A DNA stretch of 64,000 bases from Acinetobacter sp. WCHA55 (GTDB lineage Bacteria > Pseudomonadota > Gammaproteobacteria > Pseudomonadales > Moraxellaceae): the NCBI RefSeq assembly GCF_002165305.2, contig NZ_CP032286.1:682001-746000 (forward strand). Direction: 5' to 3'. The notes under the pieces are model-generated. The model was given only the letters and a program-made list of their open reading frames with translations. It was not told the DNA's origin and made no database searches. Positions 17,616-29,365 of the stretch are shown one piece after another. Position 1 is the stretch's first letter, and the number at the start of each line of letters is the position of its first letter. Position numbers and translations under genes: made by a program.

Positions 17616-18311
17616 ATGCAAGCACATGATACAGAGAGTTTGTCCGAACAAATTGCCAAGCACATCAGTGAACAAATCATTCGTGGTGAGTTGGTTGAAG
17701 GTGAGCGCATACAAGAATTACGTATTGCCGCTGAACTAGATGTGAGTCGCGGTTCTGTGCGCGAAGCTTTGTTATTGCTTGAACGCACACATCTGATTGA
17801 AATCTACCCGCGCCGTGGTGCGATCGTCTCTGAAATGTCCGCTCAACAAGTGCGTGCCTTGTTTGACACCAGCAGTCTACTGTTGGGGCAAATTGTGCAA
17901 CGTATTGCGGAAACATGGCGTAGCTATGAAGCGGAACGTTTGCAATTGTTATTGGATGAATTGAGCAACCAGTTGAAACAAGGCAGTATCGAAAAATTTT
18001 ATGATTTGATTTTTGAAGGATTGGCTCGCCAACATGAAATGGTGGGCAATGCTTATTTGATGAAGTTTTACCAAGAACTGTTACCCTCGATACGTCGGAG
18101 CTATTTTTTAACCTTAAATACTTCACGTAGAGAGTTACAAGAATCTTATGATTTATTTAAACTGGTGACTGATGCGGTTTTAATCAGAAAATCACAACAA
18201 GCTACTTTATTTATGGAAGATTTTTGTCGACACTTACGTAACTTGGTGTTGGAATCTCTGACCCGAATGAAACAAATTGAACTTGCGTGGGCGAGACGCT
18301 CACGACGTTAG
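17616..18311 (+). CDS. GntR-family regulator, FadR-type (FCD domain)
   Basis: An N-terminal winged helix (about residues 8-72, with VSRGSVREALLLLERTHLIE as its DNA-binding part) is joined to an all-helical FCD effector domain. AGGA lies before the ATG. The gene ends ten bases before smc, so the two are probably co-transcribed. The ligand is unknown, and FCD metal-ligand residues are not clear by eye. A regulator heading a chromosome-segregation operon is unusual in function, but I believe this order is normal in the genus. Confidence 0.87.
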   Translation: MQAHDTESLSEQIAKHISEQIIRGELVEGERIQELRIAAELDVSRGSVREALLLLERTHLIEIYPRRGAIVSEMSAQQVRALFDTSSLLLGQIVQRIAETWRSYEAERLQLLLDELSNQLKQGSIEKFYDLIFEGLARQHEMVGNAYLMKFYQELLPSIRRSYFLTLNTSRRELQESYDLFKLVTDAVLIRKSQQATLFMEDFCRHLRNLVLESLTRMKQIELAWARRSRR

Positions 18312-18321
18312 TCAGGACATT

Positions 18322-21300
18322 ATGCGTTTAAGCAGTTTAAAACTTTCCGGCTTCAAATCTTTTGCCGACAGTACTACATTACACTTTAAAGATAGCCGTA
18401 CCGCTGTGGTTGGGCCGAATGGTTGTGGTAAATCCAATGTAATCGACGCGATCCGTTGGGTCATGGGCGAATCCAGTGCTCGCCAACTGCGTGGCGGTAG
18501 TATGCAGGATGTCATTTTTACAGGCACGGCAAAGCGCAAGCCGGTTAGTGTCGCAAGTGTAGAACTGCGTTTTGACAACACCTATGGCAAGTTAGGTGGC
18601 AGTTATAATGCCTATACTGAACTGGCAGTTAAGCGTCAGGTCAACCGAGATGGTAAGTCTGAATACTTTTTAAATGGCACCAAATGTCGTCGTCGGGATA
18701 TTACTGATATATTCTTAGGCACAGGTTTAGGGCCACGTTCTTATTCGATTATTGAACAGGGCATGATCAACCGTTTGGTCGATGCAAAACCTGAAGAAAT
18801 GCGGGTTTTTATTGAGGAAGCTGCAGGAGTTTCACGTTATCAAGCCCGTCGCCGTGAAACCTTATTGCATTTGGATCACACCACGCAAAACTTATCGCGT
18901 TTAGAAGATATTGCCTCCGAGTTAAGATCACAGTTAAAAACTTTAAAACGTCAGGCTGAAACTGCGATTCAATATAAAACACTGGAAAGCCAAATTCGCA
19001 CCATTAAAGTCGAAGTTTTATCTTTTCAATGTGAACAAAGCAGCCGTTTACAGCAAGAATATACGCTACACATGAATGATTTGGGCGATCAGTTCAAGTT
19101 AGTCCGTTCAGAGTTAACCACTTTAGAGCATGATTTGACTTCGACCAGTGAGCTATTTCAACGCCTGATTCAGCAGTCCACGCCCCTACAGAGTGAGTGG
19201 CAACAGGCAGAGAAAAAGCTGGCTGAGTTGAAAATGACTTTGGAACAAAAGCAGAGCTTGTTCCAGCAAAACACCACCACTTTGGCACAGCTTGAACAGC
19301 AGAAGGCGCAAACCAAAGAACGTATGCAGTTGATCGAGTTGCAATTGGAAAGTTTGCACGAACAAAATGAGCTTCATAACGAACAGTTACAACAGCAAGA
19401 AAGTCAAAACCAACAGCAAAGCCAAGGTTTAACGGATTTAAAAGCACAGCAGCAACAGTTGCTTCAACAGTTTGAACAAGTCAAAAGTTTGGTTGAAAAG
19501 CAACAGCAACAAAAAGTGCAGATGTTGGCGCAAAGTGAACAGTTGGCCAAAAACATTTTACGTTTTGAACAACAAAAGCAAATTTTAGAGCAGCAAGCGA
19601 CGCAAATTCAAAACCAAAGCCAGTTGGATGCGATAGACCAATTGTTGCATGTCAAGCAAGATGCCGAAGCACAACAGTTACAACGTGAGCAAAGTATCAT
19701 TGAGGTGCAGTTACAGCTGGATGATTTGCGTATTCAGCACCAAGCTGCTCAAACTGAGTTGAATCAGCACAAAGCAGATATACAGGTCTTAAGTGCAGAA
19801 CAGAAACATCTAAAGCAGCTATTGGTTAAAGTCAGTGCCTTAAAAAATAGTGATCATCCGCAGTTGATGCATGTGCTGAAGCTTAAAGATGCGGCTAAAA
19901 CCCATGCCGCGCTGGTCGAAAAATTCTTAGCCAAATGGCTTTCAGCGCATTGTTTGGACAACAGCGATGCATTTACTGATGCGGTTGCACGTCAGTTAAC
20001 GCCTCAGCCACATGTTGAACTAATCGAAATTGCAGGTTGCGATAGCCTAGCCAGTTGGATTGAATCACCGCAGTCCTCTTTGTGGCAACAGGTGGGAGTG
20101 ACCACGAACTTAAAACAAGCCCTCGCTTTGCAAAAGCAATTGAAAGATGGTCAGTCTCTTCTAAGTTTAGACGGTTATCATGTTGGCGTGGACTGGGTGA
20201 TTGGTCTGGATTATGACGAAGCGAGCCAAGCTGGACAGGGGGCACTCAGTCATCGAATTCGTTTAGATGAAATTGAACAGAGTCTTGCTGAAAAAACAGG
20301 ACTTCTGACTCAGCTTGAAACGAAAACCACAGAACTTCGTACTCAAGTTCAAGCAGTAGATGAGCAGTTAAAAGCGGATCAACAGCTATTGAAAAAAGAA
20401 GTTCAGGCAACCCAGCAGATTAACTTGAATATCGCCAAAGTACAAAGTACCAACCAAGCCTTTGAAGTGCAAAAACAACAATTGGCCAATCAACTGGCAC
20501 AGTTAGACAGTCAACTCGAAGAAGATGCCATGCAAAAAGATGATTTGGAGATTGATCTGCATGCATTGAATATTAAGCTTGAGCAAAACTTACCTAACTA
20601 CAAAACCATGCAGTTCCAAGTGGAGTCGTTGACTGAGCAACTGGATGACAGCCAGCAGCAGGCACAGCAGGTTTGGCAAGCACTTGAAATGGTACGTCGT
20701 CAGGCGGTGCAAACCACACAGCAGATTGAACTGTTAGAAAAAGACAGTACTTTCTTAAAAGCGCAGTATCAGCAAATATTGTCACAGATGGAGCAGGCCA
20801 AAAAGTTTATTGACCCTGTACAACTGGAGCTGCCTGCCTTAGAAAGCCAGTTTAGTGAACAAGCACAGATCACTGAAAAGCTGCAAAAGACATGGTCTGA
20901 ATGGCAAGTTGAGCTGAATGCGGTACAAGAGCGTCAGCAGAGTTTGACCGAACAACGTCATCAGCATCAGCAACAAGATGAAAAGCTGAGAACTCAGTTA
21001 GAAGAAAAACGTTTGGCGTGGCAAGCTGCAAAGTCAGACTTACAACATTATTCTGAACAGCTGAAAGAGATGAATGTTGAAGCTATTGAGGGTTTGAACA
21101 TTGAGATCAGTAGCCATCAACAAGTTCTAGAAAAAGCACAGCAGCAGTTTGAGAAATTGGGTGCAGTGAATTTGGCAGCTTCAGAAGAATATGAAGAAGT
21201 GTCTAAACGTTTTGAAGAATTGAGTCATCAAATTCAAGATTTGGAAAATACCGTTGAACAGTTGCGTGCTGCAATGAAAAGTATTGACCAAGAAACCCGC

Positions 21301-21774
21301 AAACTGTTTATGACGACTTTTGATCGGGTCAATGCTGAATTACAAGACTTGTTCCCGAAAGTATTTAATGGCGGTGAAGCAAGTCTGACTTTGGAAGATG
21401 ACTGGCAGTCTGGGGTTAAACTGATGGCTCGTCCGCCAGGCAAACGCAACAGCTCATTGGCACTACTTTCAGGCGGAGAAAAAGCCCTGACAGCATTGGC
21501 CTTGGTGTTTGCGATTTTCCGCCTCAATCCATCGCCATTTTGTGTTTTGGATGAAGTTGATGCACCTCTGGATGATGCGAACGTGGGAAGATTTTGTAAT
21601 CTTGTAAAAGAGCTTTCTGAACAGGTGCAATTCATTTACATTACCCATAATAAACTCGCAATGACGATGGCGACCGACTTGTTAGGTGTTACGATGCCTG
21701 AACCGGGAACATCAAAGTTAGTGACTGTAAATTTAGAACAGGCAAAAGAATACGGTTTAGTCGCGGAGGCCTAA
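18322..21774 (+). CDS. smc: Chromosome partition protein Smc
   Basis: Smc is the ATPase of the Smc-ScpAB condensin, which compacts and segregates the chromosome. The 1150-residue protein has Walker A GPNGCGKSN near the N-terminus, a long coiled coil rich in Gln, a hinge in the middle (about 500-650), a returning coiled coil, and the C-terminal signature LSGGEKALTALAL with Walker B CVLDEVDAPLDD. AGGA seven bases before the ATG at 18322 supports this start over an in-frame ATG at 18277 inside the previous gene. Its partners scpA and scpB are at 54.3-55.6 kb. zipA follows after four bases. Confidence 0.96.
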   Translation: MRLSSLKLSGFKSFADSTTLHFKDSRTAVVGPNGCGKSNVIDAIRWVMGESSARQLRGGSMQDVIFTGTAKRKPVSVASVELRFDNTYGKLGGSYNAYTELAVKRQVNRDGKSEYFLNGTKCRRRDITDIFLGTGLGPRSYSIIEQGMINRLVDAKPEEMRVFIEEAAGVSRYQARRRETLLHLDHTTQNLSRLEDIASELRSQLKTLKRQAETAIQYKTLESQIRTIKVEVLSFQCEQSSRLQQEYTLHMNDLGDQFKLVRSELTTLEHDLTSTSELFQRLIQQSTPLQSEWQQAEKKLAELKMTLEQKQSLFQQNTTTLAQLEQQKAQTKERMQLIELQLESLHEQNELHNEQLQQQESQNQQQSQGLTDLKAQQQQLLQQFEQVKSLVEKQQQQKVQMLAQSEQLAKNILRFEQQKQILEQQATQIQNQSQLDAIDQLLHVKQDAEAQQLQREQSIIEVQLQLDDLRIQHQAAQTELNQHKADIQVLSAEQKHLKQLLVKVSALKNSDHPQLMHVLKLKDAAKTHAALVEKFLAKWLSAHCLDNSDAFTDAVARQLTPQPHVELIEIAGCDSLASWIESPQSSLWQQVGVTTNLKQALALQKQLKDGQSLLSLDGYHVGVDWVIGLDYDEASQAGQGALSHRIRLDEIEQSLAEKTGLLTQLETKTTELRTQVQAVDEQLKADQQLLKKEVQATQQINLNIAKVQSTNQAFEVQKQQLANQLAQLDSQLEEDAMQKDDLEIDLHALNIKLEQNLPNYKTMQFQVESLTEQLDDSQQQAQQVWQALEMVRRQAVQTTQQIELLEKDSTFLKAQYQQILSQMEQAKKFIDPVQLELPALESQFSEQAQITEKLQKTWSEWQVELNAVQERQQSLTEQRHQHQQQDEKLRTQLEEKRLAWQAAKSDLQHYSEQLKEMNVEAIEGLNIEISSHQQVLEKAQQQFEKLGAVNLAASEEYEEVSKRFEELSHQIQDLENTVEQLRAAMKSIDQETRKLFMTTFDRVNAELQDLFPKVFNGGEASLTLEDDWQSGVKLMARPPGKRNSSLALLSGGEKALTALALVFAIFRLNPSPFCVLDEVDAPLDDANVGRFCNLVKELSEQVQFIYITHNKLAMTMATDLLGVTMPEPGTSKLVTVNLEQAKEYGLVAEA

Positions 21775-21778
21775 TAAG

Positions 21779-22774
21779 ATGGAATACACAACAATTATTG
21801 GTATCGTCATAGCAGTGATCATTATGCTGTTTGGGGTTCGAATGATTTTTCGAAAGCCGGCAGATGCAGCGCCTTCACTTGAGTCCGCATTGCATATTGA
21901 TGCTGACAGTCAAAAACCGATTATCCCGCGTCACGTACGTGATCAACTGCAAACGGTATCAGTTGAAGAGGTTGAACGTAAAGAGCCGACTTTAAACGAA
22001 AACTCTGTAGAAGAGACTCTGTCTGAAAAAGCCGAACCGAAAGCTTTGGATGCAGACAGTGTACTCGAAAGCAGCAGTACTGAACCAAGTTTGGATGCGT
22101 CAGCTGAGGTAGAAAATAAAGCAGTAGACTCAGTCGCTCCTGAAAATGCTGTAGCAGATGTAACGGAATTAACGACTGAAAGTGCAAGCTCCTCGCTTGT
22201 TGATGACCAAGCAAAAGCAGATAAAGCTGAATTTAGTTTAAATGCCAACGTCGAAAAAGCCGAAATTTCAGAGTTTGACGATGAAAGCAGCATTTTAGAT
22301 GCGCATTTGTATGAGCAAAAAATTGTTGATGATGAAAGTGCCTTAGCCACAGCAGAATCGTTTATTGCCCTGAATGTTTATCCTGAACGTCGCGCGTTGT
22401 CTGGTGAGAAAACATTAAAAGTTTTAATGAAGTATGGCCTACGTTTTGGCGAAATGTCATGTTTCCATCGTTATAACGAAGATGGAACAAAGTTGCTGTT
22501 CTCTGTGTTGCAAATTACGGATACAGGTATGGATGGTTTTGACTTGGAAAATCTGTCGACCGATCCAATTAAAGGTTTGGCATTTTTCTTGGCCTTACCA
22601 CATCGTGATGTCCAAAATGCCTTTGATACCATGGATAGTATTTCACGTTTGATTGCTCGTGAAATTGATGGAACAGTCTATGACCAAAACAACCAAGAGT
22701 TCACGCCCCAACTGCGTGAGCATTGGCGCCACTTGGCGATTGATTACCGTGCTGGACAAGCAATCGACGCTTAA
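21779..22774 (+). CDS. zipA: Cell division protein ZipA
   Basis: ZipA tethers FtsZ to the inner membrane during division. The 331-residue protein has an N-terminal membrane anchor (about residues 4-23), a long acidic, Ala/Ser/Glu-rich linker (about 45-195) and a C-terminal ZipA domain that binds the FtsZ tail (about 198-328), including YGLRFGEMSCFHRY and FFLALPHRD. It starts four bases after smc and is probably translated from the same message. A terminator follows before ligA. Confidence 0.93.
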   Translation: MEYTTIIGIVIAVIIMLFGVRMIFRKPADAAPSLESALHIDADSQKPIIPRHVRDQLQTVSVEEVERKEPTLNENSVEETLSEKAEPKALDADSVLESSSTEPSLDASAEVENKAVDSVAPENAVADVTELTTESASSSLVDDQAKADKAEFSLNANVEKAEISEFDDESSILDAHLYEQKIVDDESALATAESFIALNVYPERRALSGEKTLKVLMKYGLRFGEMSCFHRYNEDGTKLLFSVLQITDTGMDGFDLENLSTDPIKGLAFFLALPHRDVQNAFDTMDSISRLIAREIDGTVYDQNNQEFTPQLREHWRHLAIDYRAGQAIDA

Positions 22775-22830
22775 TCTGATTGAAAGCAACGGTAACGATT
22801 TCTATAATAGACAGTAGAAATACAATTTTT

Positions 22831-24908
<2,078 letters not shown>

Positions 24909-25040
24909 ATTTTTGATTTGGATAGAAAACATACTGTCCAGATATCTCCGTTCAGTTAAAGCATGACTAAAATGACTTTTAATGATGAGGGATTCACGGC
25001 GGGGTCTTACATATTCGCATCAAATGCTTGAAGTTCGTAT

Positions 25041-25066
25041 GTTACTTTGGATTAGCCCAAAGTAAC
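25041..25066. repeat. Perfect 10-bp hairpin, possible REP-like unit
   Basis: The arms GTTACTTTGG and CCAAAGTAAC flank ATTAGC. There is no T-run, so it is unlikely to be a terminator. Confidence 0.5.
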
Positions 25067-25205
25067 CAAAGGCATGAGTCATCAGCAAAACTCGTTCATT
25101 GCTATCAATGAGTAAAATTGTCGCAGAAACATTTTTTTCTCATGTAGTGTTGTCTCGAACAGTTGCTGATGACATTTCATGTATCCCATACCTTCATTAA
25201 TTTAG

Positions 25206-25255
25206 AAAAAGCATAGTGCTTGTCAGCTATGACATTGACGAGCACTATGCTTTTT
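25206..25255. terminator. Strong bidirectional terminator
   Basis: AAAAAGCATAGTGCT pairs with AGCACTATGCTTTTT, a 15-bp stem extended past a one-base bulge, with T-rich sequence on both strands. It stops minus-strand transcription of the SDR gene and could stop plus-strand transcription from ligA. Confidence 0.9.
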
Positions 25256-25262
25256 ATTTATT

Positions 25263-26330
25263 TCAAGGAATATATTGCTTGATTACACCGTCATCGAGCA
25301 ATTGTTGAAAGTGCTCAACGAGACTCTCTTTGACATCTCGGTACTTTAAGCCCAATTCTTTTTGGCTCTTGTTCGCATCAAAATAAATTGGATAACCCAT
25401 ATTCAACTCAACAAACTCGCGGCTAAAGCCAATGAATGGACCAATCACCTTAAAGGCTGCTTTGGGCAGTTCATTTCGTGGAAATGGAAATTTCCAACCA
25501 AAATGGGCTTTAAGCAATTGACCGATTTCAAGCAGACTTAAAGTTCCACCACTGACGATGTAGCGCCCCGTTGCATTTGGGTTAAATGCAGCTTGTAAAT
25601 GTGCCTCGGCAACATCTTGAACATCGACCACGCCATTCCACATCGGTGGAACACCCGCGAGAGTCAAGCCATTGGTAAACTGTTGTAAGACCTCAATCGA
25701 ACCTGACTGTGTATTTGGTGTCAATGAACGACCAAAGACCAACGCCGGGTTAATGCAGACCAACTGCCAACGATCTTGTGCCTCAGCCATTGCCCAAGCT
25801 TTACGCTCAGCCATCACTTTAGAATATGGGTAAGGCTGATGGGTCTCAGAACTACTGGTGTTCCAGTGACTTTCATCAAAAGTATTATGGTCCGTTTTTA
25901 AAATATCAATCGCATCACCATAGGTCGATGCAATACTCGAAGTAACAATGACACGTTTAACGGACTCGGTTTCATTGACGGTGTTTAAGACATTTTCTGT
26001 ACCCAAAACAGCAGGTTCAATGATGTCTTTCACTGCATCTTTATAGTTGGTGACGACGAAAGGAGAGGCCATATGAAAGACAATTTCACAACCTTGCATC
26101 GCTTCTTTAAAAGAATTGGGTTCGAGTAAATTGGCCTTAAATAGTTTCAGTGTTCCTGCACTGCTTTCTGCAATTTGAGATAAATGTGCGAAGCTTTGGG
26201 TTTTGTTCAGGTCACGTACAGTGGCATGAACGGTATAACCTTGGGCTAATAATTTTTGAATTACCCAACTGGCAATATAACCCGATGCACCTGTGACCAG
26301 TACAGGCGCTTGTGTTGCTAAATTTGTCAT
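25263..26330 (-). CDS. NAD(P)-dependent extended SDR (dihydroflavonol reductase-like)
   Basis: The 355-residue protein is an extended short-chain dehydrogenase. The N-terminal nucleotide loop is TGASGYIAS (about residues 14-22), and the catalytic YxxxK is YPYSK (about residues 177-181). The overall pattern resembles dihydroflavonol-4-reductase and bacterial aldehyde or ketone reductases. The substrate is unknown. It is divergent from the iron-regulated receptor gene, with 267 bases between. Confidence 0.87.
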   Translation of the reverse strand: MTNLATQAPVLVTGASGYIASWVIQKLLAQGYTVHATVRDLNKTQSFAHLSQIAESSAGTLKLFKANLLEPNSFKEAMQGCEIVFHMASPFVVTNYKDAVKDIIEPAVLGTENVLNTVNETESVKRVIVTSSIASTYGDAIDILKTDHNTFDESHWNTSSSETHQPYPYSKVMAERKAWAMAEAQDRWQLVCINPALVFGRSLTPNTQSGSIEVLQQFTNGLTLAGVPPMWNGVVDVQDVAEAHLQAAFNPNATGRYIVSGGTLSLLEIGQLLKAHFGWKFPFPRNELPKAAFKVIGPFIGFSREFVELNMGYPIYFDANKSQKELGLKYRDVKESLVEHFQQLLDDGVIKQYIP

Positions 26331-26555
26331 AGATCAACCGTTGTTGTTTTAAGTATAGGCTTAGTGTAAACGCGAATGCAGGGAAAGTCTTTGCTTCAGT
26401 ACCGAACTGATGACTGACTTATTCGTTATTTTACGATAGTTCACTCAATTTAATTCAATATATATATAGGGTTTATTGAAAAAATCCTAAATTTATATTT
26501 TAGATCAAATAAATAAGTCAAACGAGAAAATTCAATTAATAATTATTTACATTGT

Positions 26556-26574
26556 GTATATAATAATCATTATC
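26556..26574 (+). promoter_or_regulatory. Fur box upstream of the siderophore receptor
   Basis: Compared with the 19-base consensus GATAATGATAATCATTATC, this site matches 15 positions by my count; the right half AATCATTATC is perfect. It ends 23 bases before the receptor ATG, where it would block transcription when iron is plentiful. Confidence 0.75.
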
Positions 26575-26597
26575 ATTTAGTTTAAGCGTTGTTTCAA

Positions 26598-28739
26598 ATG
26601 AAAACCTTTTCAAAAAAAATTCTTGCAAGTTCTGTTGCTATTTTAATGATGGGAGGTGGCTGTTTTCAGCTTGCCTTTGCTGAGGAAGAGGTTTCGATTT
26701 TACCTGCCTTAAAATCAGAAGCGCAGGCACAACAACAAAACTATGCAGATGGTAAGTTAGCCAAAGAAGCTAAGTTAGGCGCCTTGGGTAATAAGTCTGT
26801 CATTGATACTCCTTTTAGTGTCACGACATATACTGCAAAAACAATTTCTGATAATCAAGCTGCGACGGTTTCTGAAGTTCTTAAAAATGATCCGAGTATT
26901 CGTGAAACGACCAATTCAGGTCATTTAAATGAAAACATTCAGATCCGTGGTTTCTCTGTAGGTTTTGAAGACTACAACATTAATGGTCTATATGGCATGG
27001 CACCAACTGGACGTATTCCAACAGATATTATTGATTCAGTCACTGTACTTAAAGGTCCTAATGCTTTAGTGGCAGGCATGGCACCAGCTGGGAGTGTTGG
27101 TGGTGTAGTCATGGCGCAAACAAAGCGCGCAAATCAAGATCAGACACGTGTAAGTGCAAGCTATGAAGACGATGGTTACTATAAATCAGGCTTTGATGTT
27201 GCAAGACGTTTAGGTAATAACAAGGAATTTGGTGTGCGTGTCGGTGGCTCTTATGGGCAAGGTGAACATATCATTGATGGGATGGATGATACAAATTCAA
27301 CAGGGGTCGTAGCACTTGACTATACAACGGATAAGTTAAAACTGAACTTTGATGCTTATGCGGTACGAGATAAGCGTGATAATGGTTCACCTGTTATGGT
27401 AAGTATGGGTACAATCAAACAGGTTATTGCGGCTCCGAGTGGGGATAGTAATTTCTTCCCAAACATTCACGGTGAGCAAAGTAGTCAATACTTAGGAGTA
27501 TCAGGCGAATATAAATTTAGCCCTGATTTAAAAGTATTTGGGGGAGCAGGATATACAGAAAAAGAATATTCTGGACATATTTTTGGTACGCGGATGATTG
27601 TGAAAAATGCGACTACAGGTGCCGCAAGTTCACAGTATTATCGAGTGGGTTATCAAGAACATGCTGTCGCAGCTAATCTTGGGCTAGAAGGTAAGTTTGA
27701 TACAGGTGCTATCCAACATACACTTGGCTTACGCGCAGATTATCTGACACGCAATTATTGGCAACATTCAGCAGCAACATCAAATGCGTTTGATACTAAC
27801 CTTTATAACCCAATTGTAGATGCATCTGAACAAATGCCTACGTCATATCCAATTATTGTACCTTATGCCGATAACCGCTATGTCAGCTATACATTAACTG
27901 ATCAAATGTCGATGTTAGACGATAAATTACAAGTCATTTTAGGTGCTCGATACCAAGATATTGACACGAAAAATTTATATAAAAAGACGAAATATTCATC
28001 AGATAAACTTTCCCCAAGCTTAGGTCTCGTCGTTAAACCATTTGGTGAGGACCTATCTTTCTATGCAAGTTATGTCGAAGGACTATCTGAAGGTGTAACA
28101 GTTTCAGATATTACCTATCCGACGGCAACAAATAAGGGTGAGACATTTGCACCTTATCAAACTAAACAATATGAACTAGGGACTAAATACCAAGTGGGTT
28201 CTTGGCTCAATACTTTAGCGCTTTACCAAATTGAAAAGCCTGAGGTTTATCAGGACACAGTAACTAAGGCTGTTAAAGATGATGCTGAGACGCGTTCACG
28301 CGGTATCGAGCTTTCAACAGCGGGACAGCTAACAGAAGATTTAAGTTTGACGGCGAACTTAGCTTATATTGATGCTGAATATGTTAAATCGGGGACAGCA
28401 TCTCAAGTAGGTAATACTGTAATTGGTACGCCTGATTTTACTGCTGGTCTGGGTATGGACTATAAAATTCCTGTCGTTGACGGTTTGAGTGTAAATGCTC
28501 GTGCATCTTATGTGAGTGAACAATACTTAAATACGGATAATAGTTTAGAGTTGCCTGATTACACAATTTTGGATTTGGGGGCTAAATATGCGACAAAAAT
28601 TGGTGGTGTAAATACAACATTTAGAGCTAATGTAAATAACTTAACCGATGAAAAATATTGGTCAGGAGTATTTGGTAGTAACTATGCCATTTTAGGTGCT
28701 GGTCGTACCTATAAACTTGGCGTCACTTTCGATTTCTAA
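26598..28739 (+). CDS. TonB-dependent siderophore receptor
   Basis: The 713-residue outer-membrane receptor has a signal peptide (MKTFSKKILASS to LAFAEE, cleavage near residue 29), a plug domain (about 65-175, with IQIRGFSVGFEDY and VTVLKGPNALVAG) and a C-terminal beta barrel ending GVTFDF, the aromatic C-terminus needed for outer-membrane assembly. The closest types are ferric hydroxamate-like receptors; the ligand is not certain. An in-frame TTG at 26589 is possible, but the ATG at 26598 fits the signal peptide. The Fur box upstream and three membrane genes of the iron-reduction type downstream support iron uptake. Confidence 0.93.
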   Translation: MKTFSKKILASSVAILMMGGGCFQLAFAEEEVSILPALKSEAQAQQQNYADGKLAKEAKLGALGNKSVIDTPFSVTTYTAKTISDNQAATVSEVLKNDPSIRETTNSGHLNENIQIRGFSVGFEDYNINGLYGMAPTGRIPTDIIDSVTVLKGPNALVAGMAPAGSVGGVVMAQTKRANQDQTRVSASYEDDGYYKSGFDVARRLGNNKEFGVRVGGSYGQGEHIIDGMDDTNSTGVVALDYTTDKLKLNFDAYAVRDKRDNGSPVMVSMGTIKQVIAAPSGDSNFFPNIHGEQSSQYLGVSGEYKFSPDLKVFGGAGYTEKEYSGHIFGTRMIVKNATTGAASSQYYRVGYQEHAVAANLGLEGKFDTGAIQHTLGLRADYLTRNYWQHSAATSNAFDTNLYNPIVDASEQMPTSYPIIVPYADNRYVSYTLTDQMSMLDDKLQVILGARYQDIDTKNLYKKTKYSSDKLSPSLGLVVKPFGEDLSFYASYVEGLSEGVTVSDITYPTATNKGETFAPYQTKQYELGTKYQVGSWLNTLALYQIEKPEVYQDTVTKAVKDDAETRSRGIELSTAGQLTEDLSLTANLAYIDAEYVKSGTASQVGNTVIGTPDFTAGLGMDYKIPVVDGLSVNARASYVSEQYLNTDNSLELPDYTILDLGAKYATKIGGVNTTFRANVNNLTDEKYWSGVFGSNYAILGAGRTYKLGVTFDF

Positions 28740-28750
28740 TTTTTGAGATT

Positions 28751-28778
28751 AGCCCATTGCGATGCAGTGGGCTTTTTT
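28751..28778 (+). terminator. Terminator after the siderophore receptor
   Basis: AGCCCATTGC pairs with GCAGTGGGCT with one G-T wobble and a three-base loop; six T follow. It probably lowers expression of the downstream membrane genes relative to the receptor. Confidence 0.8.
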
Positions 28779-28812
28779 ATGTCTGAATGCTGCCTCATTT
28801 AAGTTGAAAGCA

Positions 28813-29103
28813 ATGATTAAATTTCTCGGTTTACTCCTGTGCTGTAGTGGTTGTGTCCTGCTGTATTTGACCCATGCTAATCAAACTGTACTCAAGCAGA
28901 CTGTAGCGAAAAAGTACCGTTGGGTCGGGCTTACAGGTCTTATTTTGGCATTGGTTCTTTTACTGTCGGTATTACCAAAACTGGTAGCAGTGTTGATGTG
29001 GTTACTGATTCCATTGGTGTTGTGGTCAGCACTACCATTTCTTCCTTTATTACATGGGGCTTTGACGCATGACGTTGCTACGCGATCAAAAGATACAACC
29101 TGA
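28813..29103 (+). CDS. Small inner membrane protein (DUF3325-like)
   Basis: The 96-residue protein is almost entirely three hydrophobic helices (MIKFLGLLLCCSG; WVGLTGLILALVLLL; LVAVLMWLLIPLVLW). In position and topology it matches the DUF3325 proteins that sit between a siderophore receptor and a PepSY protein in Pseudomonas and Acinetobacter. An in-frame start at 28762 would lie in the terminator, so 28813 is preferred. Its 3' end overlaps the next gene by 35 bases, which suggests translational coupling. Confidence 0.7.
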   Translation: MIKFLGLLLCCSGCVLLYLTHANQTVLKQTVAKKYRWVGLTGLILALVLLLSVLPKLVAVLMWLLIPLVLWSALPFLPLLHGALTHDVATRSKDTT

Positions 29104-29362
29104 CTGGTGGACGAAAAGCTTTGCGGGTGCATTTCTTGGACTTAGCTTAGCTTTCGCTTTAGCTGCATTAATCACGATGTGGGGACTTCAATCTGAGCAT
29201 CGTGGCCTTGCGCCACAGTTAGGGATGTGGTCGATTCCGTGGATTTGGTTACCCCTCTTTTTCGTGGCCTATTTTATTCCACGTGGTTGGCAGTCTATTG
29301 TAATTTATCTGTTTTTCAATGTCGTGGCTTACGCACTCGTGTTTTGGCTTAGAGGACAATAG
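29069..29362 (+). CDS. Small inner membrane protein (DUF3649-like)
   Basis: The 97-residue protein has three hydrophobic helices after a charged N-terminus (DQKIQPDWWTKSFAGAFLG). The start Met overlaps the previous gene in another frame. Its place directly before a PepSY protein, with three bases between, fits the DUF3649 family of iron-uptake-associated membrane proteins. The function is not established. Confidence 0.75.
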   Translation: MTLLRDQKIQPDWWTKSFAGAFLGLSLAFALAALITMWGLQSEHRGLAPQLGMWSIPWIWLPLFFVAYFIPRGWQSIVIYLFFNVVAYALVFWLRGQ

Positions 29363-29365
29363 GGT

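Larger units (their letters stand above)
24909..25262. other. Intergenic region with three inverted repeats
   Basis: No gene is visible in 354 bases. It holds GTTACTTTGG (25041-25050) paired with CCAAAGTAAC (25057-25066), a perfect 10-bp stem with a six-base loop. GTCATCAGCAA (25078-25088) is repeated inverted as TTGCTGATGAC (25163-25173). A strong terminator is at 25206-25255. The first hairpin looks like a dispersed intergenic repeat unit; no other copy was noticed in the window. Confidence 0.5.

Noticed and set aside
21234..21635. 133-codon minus-strand frame antisense to smc
   Set aside because: It overlaps the conserved smc C-terminal ATPase region and shows no protein features of its own.
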